Positions 15,694 through 23,980 of a DNA stretch of 64,000 nt are shown here, piece by piece. The stretch is taken from assembly GCF_900590885.1 (NCBI RefSeq), contig NZ_UUON01000050.1, positions 558,001-622,000 of the forward strand, in the 5' to 3' direction. Both the position numbers and the translations under genes were made by a program. The notes under the pieces were generated by a model. It worked only from the letters and a program-made list of their open reading frames with translations, was not told the origin of the DNA and ran no database searches. The DNA comes from Pseudomonas viridiflava. Lineage in GTDB: Bacteria; Pseudomonadota; Gammaproteobacteria; Pseudomonadales; Pseudomonadaceae. Position 1 is the stretch's first letter, and each line of letters begins with the position of its first letter.

Positions 15694-17364
15694 ATGACAA
15701 CAACAACTATCCCCGACTCGCGCTGGACGCGGCGGCGCGACGAGAAGCAGCGGCGCCTCGGGCTGGTCAAAAAATACGCAGACGGGGCCGTGCTGCCCAG
15801 CAACAAAATCGTCGAAGCCCTGGAAGCGCTGATCCTCCCCGGCGACCGCGTGGTGCTGGAGGGCAACAACCAGAAGCAGGCCGACTTCCTCTCGCGCTCC
15901 CTGGCCAAGGCCGACCCGGCCAAGCTCCACGATTTGCACATGATCATGCCCAGTGTCGGGCGTTCCGAGCACTTGGACCTGTTTGAAAAGGGCATCGCCC
16001 GCAAGCTGGATTTCTCCTTCGCCGGCACCCAATCCCTGCGCATCAGCCAGTTGCTGGAAGACGGCCTGCTGGAAATCGGCGCGATCCACACCTACATCGA
16101 ACTCTATGCGCGGCTGGTGGTGGACTTGATCCCCAACGTGGTGCTTTCCGCCGGTTTCATGGCCGACCGCGACGGCAACATCTACACCGGCGCCAGCACC
16201 GAAGACACCCCGGCGCTGATCGAGCCCGCCGCCTTCAGCGATGGCATCGTCATCGTGCAGGTCAACCAGTTGGTGGATGACGTCACCGATTTGCCTCGCG
16301 TCGACATCCCGGCAAGCTGGGTGGATTTTGTGGTGGTGGCCGACAAGCCGTTCTACATCGAACCGCTGTTCACCCGCGACCCGCGCCATATCAAGCCGGT
16401 ACACGTGTTGATGGCGATGATGGCGATCCGTGGCATCTACGAAAAACACAATGTGCAGTCGCTCAACCACGGCATTGGTTTCAACACCGCTGCTATTGAA
16501 TTGATCCTGCCCACCTACGGCGAATCCCTCGGCCTCAAGGGCAAGATCTGCCGTAACTGGACCCTCAACCCGCACCCCACGCTGATCCCCGCGATTGAGA
16601 GCGGCTGGGTCGAAAGCGTGCATTGCTTCGGCACCGAGCTGGGCATGGAAAACTACATCGCCGCGCGCCCGGATGTGTTCTTCACCGGCCGCGACGGCTC
16701 GATGCGTTCCAACCGCATGTTCTGCCAACTCGCCGGCCAGTACGCCGTGGACCTGTTTATCGGCGCCACCCTGCAAGTGGACGGCGACGGCCACTCCAGC
16801 ACCGTGACCCGGGGCCGCCTCGCCGGTTTCGGCGGCGCGCCGAACATGGGCCACGACCCGCGCGGCCGTCGCCATGGCACCCCGGCGTGGCTGGATATGC
16901 GCCACGACGATGCACCAGAGGCGCTGCTGGAGCGCGGTAAAAAACTCGTCGTGCAAATGGTCGAGACCTTCCAGGAAGGCGGCAAACCCACCTTCGTCGA
17001 CACCCTCGACGCCGTGGAAGTCGCACGCAAAAGCGGCATGCCGCTGGCACCGATCATGATCTACGGCGACGACGTGACCCACCTGCTCACCGAAGAAGGC
17101 ATCGCCTACCTGTACAAGGCGCGCTCCCTGGAAGAACGCCAGGCGATGATCGCCGCCGTCGCCGGGGTCACCGCCATCGGTATGCGCCACAACCCCAAGG
17201 ACACCGCGCGCATGCGCCGCGAAGGCTTGATCGCCTTGCCCGAAGACCTCGGCATCCGCCGCACCGACGCCACCCGCGAGCTGCTGGCCGCCAAGAGCGT
17301 GGCCGACCTGGTGGACTGGTCCGGCGGCCTGTACAACCCGCCCGCCAAATTCAGGAGCTGGTAA
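15694..17364 (+). CDS. mdcA: Malonate decarboxylase alpha subunit (acetyl-S-ACP:malonate ACP transferase)
   Basis: A 556-aa subunit that exchanges malonate for acetate on the acyl-carrier protein MdcC, starting the cycle that splits malonate to acetate and CO2. Seen: MTTTTIPDSRWTRRRDEK, VLPSNKIVEALEALILPGDRVVLEGNNQKQADFL and GFGGAPNMGHDPRGRRHGTP near residue 385, all typical MdcA blocks; the length matches. mdcB starts directly after the stop. The first codons contain an A-rich AACAACAA element overlapping translation start, which fits Hfq/Crc repression. The operon order mdcABCDEGH-madLM is the standard Pseudomonas order. Confidence 0.97.
   Translation: MTTTTIPDSRWTRRRDEKQRRLGLVKKYADGAVLPSNKIVEALEALILPGDRVVLEGNNQKQADFLSRSLAKADPAKLHDLHMIMPSVGRSEHLDLFEKGIARKLDFSFAGTQSLRISQLLEDGLLEIGAIHTYIELYARLVVDLIPNVVLSAGFMADRDGNIYTGASTEDTPALIEPAAFSDGIVIVQVNQLVDDVTDLPRVDIPASWVDFVVVADKPFYIEPLFTRDPRHIKPVHVLMAMMAIRGIYEKHNVQSLNHGIGFNTAAIELILPTYGESLGLKGKICRNWTLNPHPTLIPAIESGWVESVHCFGTELGMENYIAARPDVFFTGRDGSMRSNRMFCQLAGQYAVDLFIGATLQVDGDGHSSTVTRGRLAGFGGAPNMGHDPRGRRHGTPAWLDMRHDDAPEALLERGKKLVVQMVETFQEGGKPTFVDTLDAVEVARKSGMPLAPIMIYGDDVTHLLTEEGIAYLYKARSLEERQAMIAAVAGVTAIGMRHNPKDTARMRREGLIALPEDLGIRRTDATRELLAAKSVADLVDWSGGLYNPPAKFRSW
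15699..15706 (+). promoter_or_regulatory. Hfq/Crc-type A-rich site at the mdcA start codon
   Basis: The sequence AACAACAA matches the AANAANAA catabolite-activity motif and sits 2 bases after the mdcA ATG. In Pseudomonas such sites bind Hfq with Crc and block translation when preferred carbon sources are present. Function here is predicted from motif and position. Confidence 0.55.
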
Positions 17365-18198
17365 ATGCGCGCCCTTAAATTGCATGAACTGAGCCTGGCC
17401 GATCGCCTGGCGGATATGGCCGTCGACGCGTTGATCGATGAGGCTGACCTGTCGCCCAAGCCTGCCCTGGTGGACCGACGTGGCAACGGCGCCCACAGCG
17501 ATTTGCACCTGGGCCTGATGCACGCCTCGGCGCTGTCGCTGTGGCCGATGTTCAAGGAGATGGCCGAAGCGGCTCTGGAATTCGGTGAAGTCAGCTTGCC
17601 CCTGCGCGAAGCCCTCGGCCGCATCGGCCGTGAAGGCGAGCAAGCGATGCTCGCCACCACCGGCGGGGTGAACACCCATCGCGGCGCAATCTGGGCCCTC
17701 GGTTTGCTCACCGCTGCGGCGGCTTTGGAACCCCGCGCTATCACGCTGACCGCCGCCCGGCTGGCCCTGCTCAATGACCGCTACGCCCCGCAACCCCTGA
17801 GCCACGGCGCCCAGGTCGCGCAACGCTACGGCGCACGCGGCGCCCGTGAAGAAGCGCAGCTCGGCTTCCCCTCGGTGATGCAACGCGGCCTGCCGCGACT
17901 GCGCAAAAGCCGCGAGCAAAACGGCGGCGAACAGAACGCGCGCCTGGATGCCTTGCTCGCGATCATGACCGACCTGGCCGACACCTGCGTGCTCTATCGC
18001 GCCGGCACCGAAGGCCTGCAAGCCATGCAGCAGGGCGCCCAAGCCGTGCTCGACGCCGGCGGCAGCGCCACGCTCGCCGGCCGCCGCCAACTGCATGCGC
18101 TGGACCAGCAACTGCTGGCCCTGAATGCCTCCCCCGGCGGCGCCGCCGACCTGTTGGCCGCCTGCCTGTTTATCGACCGCCTCGACGGAGCGCTGTGA
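17365..18198 (+). CDS. mdcB: Triphosphoribosyl-dephospho-CoA synthase
   Basis: A 277-aa CitG/MdcB-family enzyme that makes the 2'-(5''-triphosphoribosyl)-3'-dephospho-CoA precursor of the MdcC prosthetic group from ATP and dephospho-CoA. Seen: LVDRRGNGAHSDLHLGLMHASALSLWPMF (about 33-61) and GGVNTHRGAIWALGLL (about 96-112), signature blocks of the family. It abuts mdcA with no gap and its stop overlaps the start of mdcC by one base. Confidence 0.95.
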   Translation: MRALKLHELSLADRLADMAVDALIDEADLSPKPALVDRRGNGAHSDLHLGLMHASALSLWPMFKEMAEAALEFGEVSLPLREALGRIGREGEQAMLATTGGVNTHRGAIWALGLLTAAAALEPRAITLTAARLALLNDRYAPQPLSHGAQVAQRYGARGAREEAQLGFPSVMQRGLPRLRKSREQNGGEQNARLDALLAIMTDLADTCVLYRAGTEGLQAMQQGAQAVLDAGGSATLAGRRQLHALDQQLLALNASPGGAADLLAACLFIDRLDGAL

Positions 18199-18497
18199 TG
18201 GAAACCTTATCCTTTGAATTCCCCGCCGGGCAGCCGCCCAAAGGCCGTGCGCTGGTGGGGTGCGTCGGCTCCGGCGACCTCGAAGTGCTGCTGGAACCGG
18301 GCACGCCCGGCACGCTGACCATCCAGGTGCAAACCTCGGTGAATGGCGCCGAGCAACGCTGGCAGCATCTGTTCGAACGCATCTTCCAGGAGCAGACGCC
18401 GCCGGCCTTGAACATTGATATCCACGATTTCGGCGCCACCCCCGGCGTGGTGCGTTTGCGCCTGGAGCAGGGTTTCGAGGAGATCGGCCATGACTGA
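18198..18497 (+). CDS. mdcC: Malonate decarboxylase acyl carrier protein (delta subunit)
   Basis: A 99-aa acyl-carrier subunit. Seen: METLSFEFPAGQPPKGRALV followed by GCVGSGDLEVLLEPG; Ser25 in VGSGDLEV is the expected attachment site of the phosphoribosyl-dephospho-CoA arm. An in-frame GTG at 18195 exists but the ATG at 18198, overlapping the mdcB stop, gives the usual 99 aa. The gene overlaps mdcD by 8 bp. Confidence 0.95.
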   Translation: METLSFEFPAGQPPKGRALVGCVGSGDLEVLLEPGTPGTLTIQVQTSVNGAEQRWQHLFERIFQEQTPPALNIDIHDFGATPGVVRLRLEQGFEEIGHD

Positions 18498-19332
18498 CTT
18501 GCTGAGCAAACACAGCTTTGTCGAACTCGCTGCACGCCAGCGCACCAAGTCGTTGTTGGACGCCGACACCTATCGCGAACTGATCGACCCGTTCCAGCGC
18601 GTGATGTCGCCGTGGCTGAGCCGCCAGGGCGTGGTGCCGCAAGCCGATGACGGCGTGGTGATCGCCAAGGGCAGCATCGCCGGTTTGCCGGTGGTGGTGG
18701 CGGCGATTGAAGGCAACTTCCAGGGTGGCAGCCTCGGGGAAGTGGGCGGCGCGAAAATCGCCGGTGCGCTGGAACTGGCGGCCGAAGACAACCGCAACGG
18801 CATTCCGACCCGCGCCGTGTTGCTGCTGGAAACCGGCGGCGTGCGGTTGCAGGAAGCCAACCTGGGCCTGGCGGCGATTGCCGATATCCATGCGGCGATT
18901 GTCGACCTGCGCCAGTACCAGCCGGTGATCGGTGTGGTGGCGGGCAGCGTCGGTTGCTTTGGCGGCATGTCTATCGCGGCCGGGTTGTGCAGTTACCTCG
19001 TCGTTACCCGTGAAGCGCGCTTGGGGCTGAACGGCCCGCAAGTGATCGAACAGGAAGCCGGCCTGGAAGAATACGACTCCCGCGACCGGCCTTTCATCTG
19101 GAGCCTTACCGGCGGTGAGCAGCGTTTCAACAGCGGCTTGGCCGACCGGTATGTGGCGGACGATGTGGCGCAGATCCAACAGACGATCAGCGCTTTATTG
19201 CAACAAGGCCTGCCCGCTCGGCAACGCAGCCAACAGGCCGACTATTACCTCGCGCGCTTGAGCGAGCTGGACGCCACGCCGCAAATCGACCCGGCCACGG
19301 TTCGCGATCTGTATCAGGGAGAACGCTCATGA
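18490..19332 (+). CDS. mdcD: Malonate decarboxylase beta subunit
   Basis: A 280-aa crotonase/carboxyltransferase-fold subunit that with MdcE decarboxylates malonyl-S-ACP. Seen: GNFQGGSLGEVGGAKIAGALELAAEDN (about 78-105) and VAGSVGCFGGMSIAAGL (about 151-168), the glycine-rich loops forming the active-site pocket. The ATG at 18490 is chosen; an upstream start would lie inside mdcC. The stop overlaps the mdcE start (ATGA). Confidence 0.95.
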   Translation: MTDLLSKHSFVELAARQRTKSLLDADTYRELIDPFQRVMSPWLSRQGVVPQADDGVVIAKGSIAGLPVVVAAIEGNFQGGSLGEVGGAKIAGALELAAEDNRNGIPTRAVLLLETGGVRLQEANLGLAAIADIHAAIVDLRQYQPVIGVVAGSVGCFGGMSIAAGLCSYLVVTREARLGLNGPQVIEQEAGLEEYDSRDRPFIWSLTGGEQRFNSGLADRYVADDVAQIQQTISALLQQGLPARQRSQQADYYLARLSELDATPQIDPATVRDLYQGERS

Positions 19333-20087
19333 GAGGCTTGCAATGGTTTAACGCATTGAGCGCCGGTGCCACGCCTGTGGAAGGCTTGCCGGCCTCGCTG
19401 AAAGTCGCCGACGGTGAACTGGGGCGTTTTATCGCCGTGGTCACCGACGCACAAAACCGCTTCCCGCGTGCGCGCAATGGCGAAGTCGGCCTGCTGGAAG
19501 GCTGGGGCCTGGCCAAGGCGGTGGATGAAGCCATCGCCCGTGGCGACAAGCGCCCGATCATCGCCATTGTCGATGTGCCGAGCCAAGCCTATGGCCGTCG
19601 TGAAGAAGCCCTCGGCATTCACCAGGCCCTGGCCGCCGCCGCTGACAGCTACGCCCGCGCCCGGTTGGCAGGGCACCCGGTGATTGCGTTGCTGGTGGGC
19701 AAGGCCATGTCCGGTGCGTTCCTCGCCCACGGCTACCAGGCCAACCGCCTGATCGCCCTGCGCGACCCCGGTGTGATGGTGCACGCCATGGGCAAGGCGT
19801 CGGCCGCGCGGGTGACCCTGCGCAGCGTCGAGGAGCTGGAAGCCCTGGCCGCCAGCGTGCCGCCGATGGCCTATGACATCGACAGCTATGCCAGCCTCGG
19901 CCTGCTGTGGGAAACCTTGTCGGTCAGCCAGATCGAGCAGCCGACGCCGGACGATGTGGCGCGGGTTCGCGAGTGCCTGGTGAGTGCGATCAAGGACATC
20001 GCCAGCACCGACTTGAGCGGGCGTCTCGGCGCGACCAATCGCGCCGCGTCCAGCCATGTACGCCAACTGCTGCGGGCGCAATGGTGA
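19329..20087 (+). CDS. mdcE: Malonate decarboxylase gamma subunit
   Basis: A 252-aa partner of MdcD in the decarboxylase core. Seen: GRFIAVVTDAQNRFPRARNGEVGLLEGWGLAKAVDEA (about 32-70), IIAIVDVPSQAYGRREEALGIHQ and VGKAMSGAFLAHGYQANRLIAL (about 126-148). The family also occurs at around 266 aa; I see no internal gap. It overlaps mdcD by 4 bp and mdcG by 7 bp. Confidence 0.94.
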   Translation: MRGLQWFNALSAGATPVEGLPASLKVADGELGRFIAVVTDAQNRFPRARNGEVGLLEGWGLAKAVDEAIARGDKRPIIAIVDVPSQAYGRREEALGIHQALAAAADSYARARLAGHPVIALLVGKAMSGAFLAHGYQANRLIALRDPGVMVHAMGKASAARVTLRSVEELEALAASVPPMAYDIDSYASLGLLWETLSVSQIEQPTPDDVARVRECLVSAIKDIASTDLSGRLGATNRAASSHVRQLLRAQW

Positions 20088-20677
20088 ACGCCCACGATTT
20101 GCTCTGGGGCATGACCCCGGCGCATCTGCCCGCCGACGCACCGGCCTGGGCGGTGGACGCGCTCGGCGCCGGCCACCCGGTGGTGGTGCGCCGCGCCGTC
20201 GCCGAGCCTGGTTATGTGGCGGTCGGCGTGCGCGGGCGTTTGCGTGAGCAGCGCTTTGCTGCAGTGATGCCTGTAGCGGCCGTGCAGCGGCGTGTGATTC
20301 CGGAGGCGCTCGGCAGCGTCGTCTCGCCTCGGGATCTGCCCGCCTTGCGGGCGCTGGCTCAACTGCGCCCGGTGCTGGCGCAGGAAGCCTGGGGCGTCAC
20401 TGGCAGCGCAGGTTTTGAGTTGGCCACTGGCATTGAAGCGCTGCATGCCCAGAGCGATCTGGATTTGATCCTGCGCGCGCCGCAGCCGATGACCCGCGTT
20501 GATGCCGAAGACCTTTTGGCGATGCTTGATACGGCGCCGTGCGCCGTGGACCTGCAAGTGCAAACGCCGTTTGGCGCCGTCGCCCTGCGCGAATGGGCGA
20601 GCGGGTCCCGGCGTGTGCTGCTGAAAACCTCCAGCGGCGCGCACCTGGTACTCGACCCCTGGCAGGCGGTGGCATGA
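20081..20677 (+). CDS. mdcG: Phosphoribosyl-dephospho-CoA transferase (holo-ACP synthase)
   Basis: A 198-aa enzyme that moves the phosphoribosyl-dephospho-CoA arm made by MdcB onto MdcC. Seen: MVNAHDLLWGMTPAHLP, WGVTGSAGFELATGIEALHAQSDLDLIL (about 105-132; a GSxGFExxTG...SDLDL nucleotidyltransferase-like site). The ATG at 20081 is chosen because it follows the mdcE frame closely; the longer frame from 19907 lies inside mdcE. The stop overlaps the mdcH start by 4 bp. Confidence 0.93.
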   Translation: MVNAHDLLWGMTPAHLPADAPAWAVDALGAGHPVVVRRAVAEPGYVAVGVRGRLREQRFAAVMPVAAVQRRVIPEALGSVVSPRDLPALRALAQLRPVLAQEAWGVTGSAGFELATGIEALHAQSDLDLILRAPQPMTRVDAEDLLAMLDTAPCAVDLQVQTPFGAVALREWASGSRRVLLKTSSGAHLVLDPWQAVA

Positions 20678-21573
20678 GCAGCCTGCTGGTGTTTCCGGGG
20701 CAGGGCGCCCAGCGCACGGGGATGCTCCAGGCGCTGCCGGCCGCTGTGCTGGACGAAGCCAGCGATGCCTTGGGCGAAGACGTGCGCGCCCTGGATACCG
20801 CTCAAGCGCTGAGTAACACCCGGGCTGTTCAGCTCTGCCTGTTGATTACCGGTGTGGCGCATGCGCGGCTGTTGGAACACATCCCGGATTATGTCGCGGG
20901 CCTGTCCATCGGCGCCTACCCGGCGGCGGTGATCGCCGGTGCGCTGGGCTTTGGCGACGCGATCAAACTCGTCAGCCTGCGCGGCGAGCTGATGCAAAAT
21001 GCTTATCCACAAGGCTTTGGCATGACCGCGCTGATCGGCCCGGAGTTATCCACCGTCGAGCAACTGCTGGCCGACATCCACAGCCCCGACACCCCGGTGT
21101 ACCTGGCCAATATCAACGCCGATAACCAGACCGTGATCGCCGGCAGTGACGCGGCCATGCAGCAGGTCGCGCAACGCATCAAAGGCAACGGCATCGCCAG
21201 GCGCCTGGCCGTGAGCGTGCCGTCCCACTGCGCGCTGCTGGAAGAACCGGCCCAGGCATTGGCCGATGCGTTCGTTGCACTCAAAGCCCCGCGCATCACC
21301 TACCTGAGCAGCACTCGCGCGCGGCCTATCCACAACCCTGAGCAGCTGCGCGACGACCTGGCCTTTAACATGTGCCGCATCGTCGACTGGCGCGGCACCG
21401 TGCAAAGCGCCTACGAGCGCGGCGTGCGCCTGCAAATCGAACTGCCCCCGGGCGCCGTGCTCACCGGGCTGTCGCGCCGGGTGTTTGAACAAGGCACGGT
21501 GATCGCCTGCGAAGGCGCGCGCCTGGACACCTTGCAGGCCTTGCTGCAAGAGGAGGGTCGCCGCCACCGATAA
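20674..21573 (+). CDS. mdcH: Malonyl-CoA:ACP transacylase of malonate decarboxylase
   Basis: A 299-aa FabD-fold acyltransferase that primes MdcC with malonyl groups (later converted to acetyl) so that the MdcA exchange can begin. Seen: SSLLVFPGQGAQRTGML, active-site GLSIGAYPAAV with Ser78 (GxSxG), and VSVPSHCALLEEPAQAL with the catalytic His about 188. The start at 20674 overlaps the mdcG stop. madL follows after 67 bp. Confidence 0.93.
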   Translation: MSSLLVFPGQGAQRTGMLQALPAAVLDEASDALGEDVRALDTAQALSNTRAVQLCLLITGVAHARLLEHIPDYVAGLSIGAYPAAVIAGALGFGDAIKLVSLRGELMQNAYPQGFGMTALIGPELSTVEQLLADIHSPDTPVYLANINADNQTVIAGSDAAMQQVAQRIKGNGIARRLAVSVPSHCALLEEPAQALADAFVALKAPRITYLSSTRARPIHNPEQLRDDLAFNMCRIVDWRGTVQSAYERGVRLQIELPPGAVLTGLSRRVFEQGTVIACEGARLDTLQALLQEEGRRHR

Positions 21574-21602
21574 AGCACCACCCAAGGCTTTCGAAGCACA
21601 AA

Positions 21603-21641
21603 AACAACAATTTCGATCGAGCACTTTGAGGACAACAACAA
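21603..21641 (+). promoter_or_regulatory. Two Hfq/Crc-type A-rich sites before madL
   Basis: AACAACAA occurs at 21603-21610 and again at 21634-21641, the second ending on the A of the madL start codon. Both fit the AANAANAA motif. Two tandem sites in one short leader make repression of the transporter by Hfq/Crc plausible. Confidence 0.5.
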
Positions 21642-22045
21642 TGATTATTTACGGTGTGGCATTGCTGGCGATCTGCACGCTCGCGGGCGTGATCATGGGC
21701 GACATGCTCGGCGTGTTGCTGGGGGTCAAATCCAACGTGGGCGGGGTGGGCATCGCCATGATCCTGCTGATCTGCGCGCGCTTGTGGATGCAAAAACGCG
21801 GCGGCATGACCAAGGAATGCGAGATGGGCGTGGGCTTCTGGGGCGCCATGTATATCCCGGTGGTGGTCGCCATGGCGGCGCAGCAAAACGTGGTCACGGC
21901 CCTGCACGGCGGGCCGGTGGCGGTACTCGCGGCCATTGGTTCGGTGGTGGTGTGTGGCTGCACCATTGCGCTCATCAGCCGTACGCACAAGGGCGAGCCC
22001 TTACCCGCCGAAGAGCCGCTGATCGTTCCAGTGGGAGGCCGCTGA
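21641..22045 (+). CDS. madL: Malonate transporter subunit MadL
   Basis: A 134-aa membrane protein that with MadM imports malonate with sodium ions. Seen: MIIYGVALLAICTLAGVIMGDMLGVLLG at the N-terminus, a central charged stretch MQKRGGMTKECEMGVGFWGAMYIPVVVAM, and about four hydrophobic segments. The ATG at 21641 is used rather than an upstream TTG. madM begins 1 bp after the stop. Confidence 0.93.
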   Translation: MIIYGVALLAICTLAGVIMGDMLGVLLGVKSNVGGVGIAMILLICARLWMQKRGGMTKECEMGVGFWGAMYIPVVVAMAAQQNVVTALHGGPVAVLAAIGSVVVCGCTIALISRTHKGEPLPAEEPLIVPVGGR

Positions 22046-22046
22046 T

Positions 22047-22811
22047 ATGTGGGACCTCATCGAAAAAGGTTTGGAACATAACGGCCTGATCACCGCGTTT
22101 GCCTTTGTGGGTGTGGTGATGTGGATTTCTGTGGTGCTGTCCAAGCGCCTCACGTTCGGGCGCATCCATGGTTCGGCGATTGCCATCGTGATCGGCCTGG
22201 TGCTGGCCTGGGTCGGCGGCACGATTACCGGCGGGCAAAAGGGCCTTGCGGACCTGGCGTTGTTCTCCGGCATCGGCCTGATGGGCGGCGCCATGTTGCG
22301 TGACTTTGCCATCGTCGCCACGGCGTTCGAGGTGCAAGCCACCGAAGCGCGCAAAGCCGGGATGATCGGCGTGATTGCATTGCTGCTCGGCACCATCCTG
22401 CCGTTTATCGTCGGCGCGAGCATGGCCTGGGTGTTTGGTTATCGCGATGCAATCAGCATGACCACCATCGGCGCCGGTGCCGTGACTTACATCGTTGGGC
22501 CGGTGACCGGCGCGGCGATTGGCGCGACCTCGGATGTGATGGCGCTGTCGATTGCCACCGGGTTGATCAAGGCGATTCTGGTGATGGTCGGCACGCCGGT
22601 GGCGGCGCGCTGGATGGGCTTGGATAACCCGCGTTCGGCGATGGTGTTTGGTGGGTTGGCCGGGACGGTGAGTGGGGTGACGGCGGGGCTGGCGGCGACG
22701 GATCGGCGGTTGGTGCCTTATGGTGCTCTGACGGCTACGTTCCATACCGGGCTTGGGTGTTTGCTGGGGCCTTCGTTGTTGTACTTCATTGTGCGGGGGA
22801 TTGTGGGCTAG
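22047..22811 (+). CDS. madM: Malonate transporter subunit MadM
   Basis: A 254-aa inner-membrane protein, the larger transporter subunit. Seen: MWDLIEKGLEHNGLITAFAFVG start, about seven hydrophobic segments, and conserved glycine-rich loops GLMGGAMLRDFAIVATAFE and GAGAVTYIVGPVTGAAIGA. It ends the mdc operon; mdcR lies downstream, convergent, beyond a REP pair. Confidence 0.94.
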   Translation: MWDLIEKGLEHNGLITAFAFVGVVMWISVVLSKRLTFGRIHGSAIAIVIGLVLAWVGGTITGGQKGLADLALFSGIGLMGGAMLRDFAIVATAFEVQATEARKAGMIGVIALLLGTILPFIVGASMAWVFGYRDAISMTTIGAGAVTYIVGPVTGAAIGATSDVMALSIATGLIKAILVMVGTPVAARWMGLDNPRSAMVFGGLAGTVSGVTAGLAATDRRLVPYGALTATFHTGLGCLLGPSLLYFIVRGIVG

Positions 22812-22842
22812 CTTGGGATATTGTGTTGGCTGGTAGGGCCTC

Positions 22843-22919
22843 ATCGGGGGCAAGCCCCCTCCCACACTTGAATGTGTTCGCAGCTCAAAATGTGCGAGGG
22901 GGCTTGCCCCCGATGGCGG
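22843..22919. repeat. REP pair between madM and mdcR
   Basis: Two REP units in tail-to-tail arrangement (ATCGGGGGCAAGCCCC...CCCACA, then TGTGCGAGGGGGCTTGCC...). One unit has TGTGCGAG instead of TGTGGGAG. It lies between convergent genes. Confidence 0.83.
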
Positions 22920-22921
22920 TC

Positions 22922-23836
22922 TCAGGCCTGCCGATTGGCATACATCCGACATTCAGCCAACAAGGCCAGCAAGTTGGGATCCCGCTCCTTGGCCTTCAAA
23001 AACACCACCCCAATATGCTGCTGCAACCGATACCTCGCTTGCAGCGGTATCAGCTTCACGCGGTTCTCGTACACCGCCGCAATTCGCCCCGGCAGCAACG
23101 CATAACCCACCCCCGAGCTGACCATGCTCAGCAGCGTGAAAATGTCATTCACCTGCATTGCCACCTTCGGCTCGAACCCCGCCTGCTTGAACACTCGGTT
23201 GCCGTCCTGGTGGGTGGCGAAGCCCTGGGTGAGGGTGATGAAGGTGGCGTCGCGCACGTCGGCCAGGTCGATTTCCTGTTCGCGGTCGAAGGGTGAATCC
23301 GCCGGGGTGGCGAGGAAGATATCGTCGGAGAACAGCGCAATCTGCTCGCAGTCCGGGTCGTTGGCGTGCTCGTCGAGGGAGATGAGGATCGCGTCCACTT
23401 CCATGTTCTTGAGCTTGTAGAGCAGGTCGAAATTGGAGCCGAGGATCAGGTCGATATTGAGTTCGCTGCGGCGGATCTTGAGGCCCATGATCAGCTGCGG
23501 CACGGTCTTGACCGTGAGCGAATACAACGAGCCGAGCTTGAAGCGCTCGGCGGAAAAGCCGGCGGCTTCGCGCGTGAGGCGCACGCTGTCGACCACATCG
23601 GCGACCAGTTTCTGCGCGCGCTCTTCGAGTACGTAGGCGCTTTCCAGCGGGGTGAGGTTGCGCCCTTCGTGTTTGAACAGCGGGCAGCGCAGGGCGTTTT
23701 CCAGCGAGTGGATGGCGCGGTGCACGCTGACGTTGCTGGTTTGCAGCTCGGCGGCGGCGCGGGCCAGGTTGCCGGTGCGCATGAACGCCAGGAAGATTTC
23801 CAGTTTCTTGAGGGTGAATTCTTCGTCGATCAGCAT
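22922..23836 (-). CDS. mdcR: LysR-family regulator of malonate use
   Basis: A 304-aa LysR-type transcription factor. Seen: N-terminal HTH in LEIFLAFMRTGNLARAAAELQTSNVSVHRAIHSLENALRCPLF (about 10-55) and a substrate-binding effector domain (about 90-300). I start it at ATG 23836 (MLIDEEFTLKK); the longer frame to 23929 adds a non-homologous N-terminus. Its place beside mdc/mad marks it as the malonate-responsive activator MdcR, although it is convergent with the operon. It is divergent from the hemolysin III gene. Confidence 0.9.
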   Translation of the reverse strand: MLIDEEFTLKKLEIFLAFMRTGNLARAAAELQTSNVSVHRAIHSLENALRCPLFKHEGRNLTPLESAYVLEERAQKLVADVVDSVRLTREAAGFSAERFKLGSLYSLTVKTVPQLIMGLKIRRSELNIDLILGSNFDLLYKLKNMEVDAILISLDEHANDPDCEQIALFSDDIFLATPADSPFDREQEIDLADVRDATFITLTQGFATHQDGNRVFKQAGFEPKVAMQVNDIFTLLSMVSSGVGYALLPGRIAAVYENRVKLIPLQARYRLQQHIGVVFLKAKERDPNLLALLAECRMYANRQA

Positions 23837-23980
23837 GGCCGTGGCTCTTGTTCGAATGCCGTCGATTGTGCCCGCAAAACCACGCGGCGTCGCCGGAACG
23901 TCACACGCCGCTTGCACTCTGATGCGCAAGGCCGGAGGCTTACCGGCCGGTTCTCAAGGGTTACAGGAGGTCAGTGGCAG

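Noticed and set aside
15655..19179. 1174-codon open frame on the minus strand across mdcA-mdcD
   Set aside because: It is the antisense shadow of four overlapping, strongly conserved mdc genes; its translation is low-complexity His/Gly/Gln-rich and resembles no family.
23366..23980. N-terminal extension of the hemolysin III gene
   Set aside because: The long frame overlaps mdcR on the other strand; the ATG at 23981 has a ribosome site and begins the family's conserved region.
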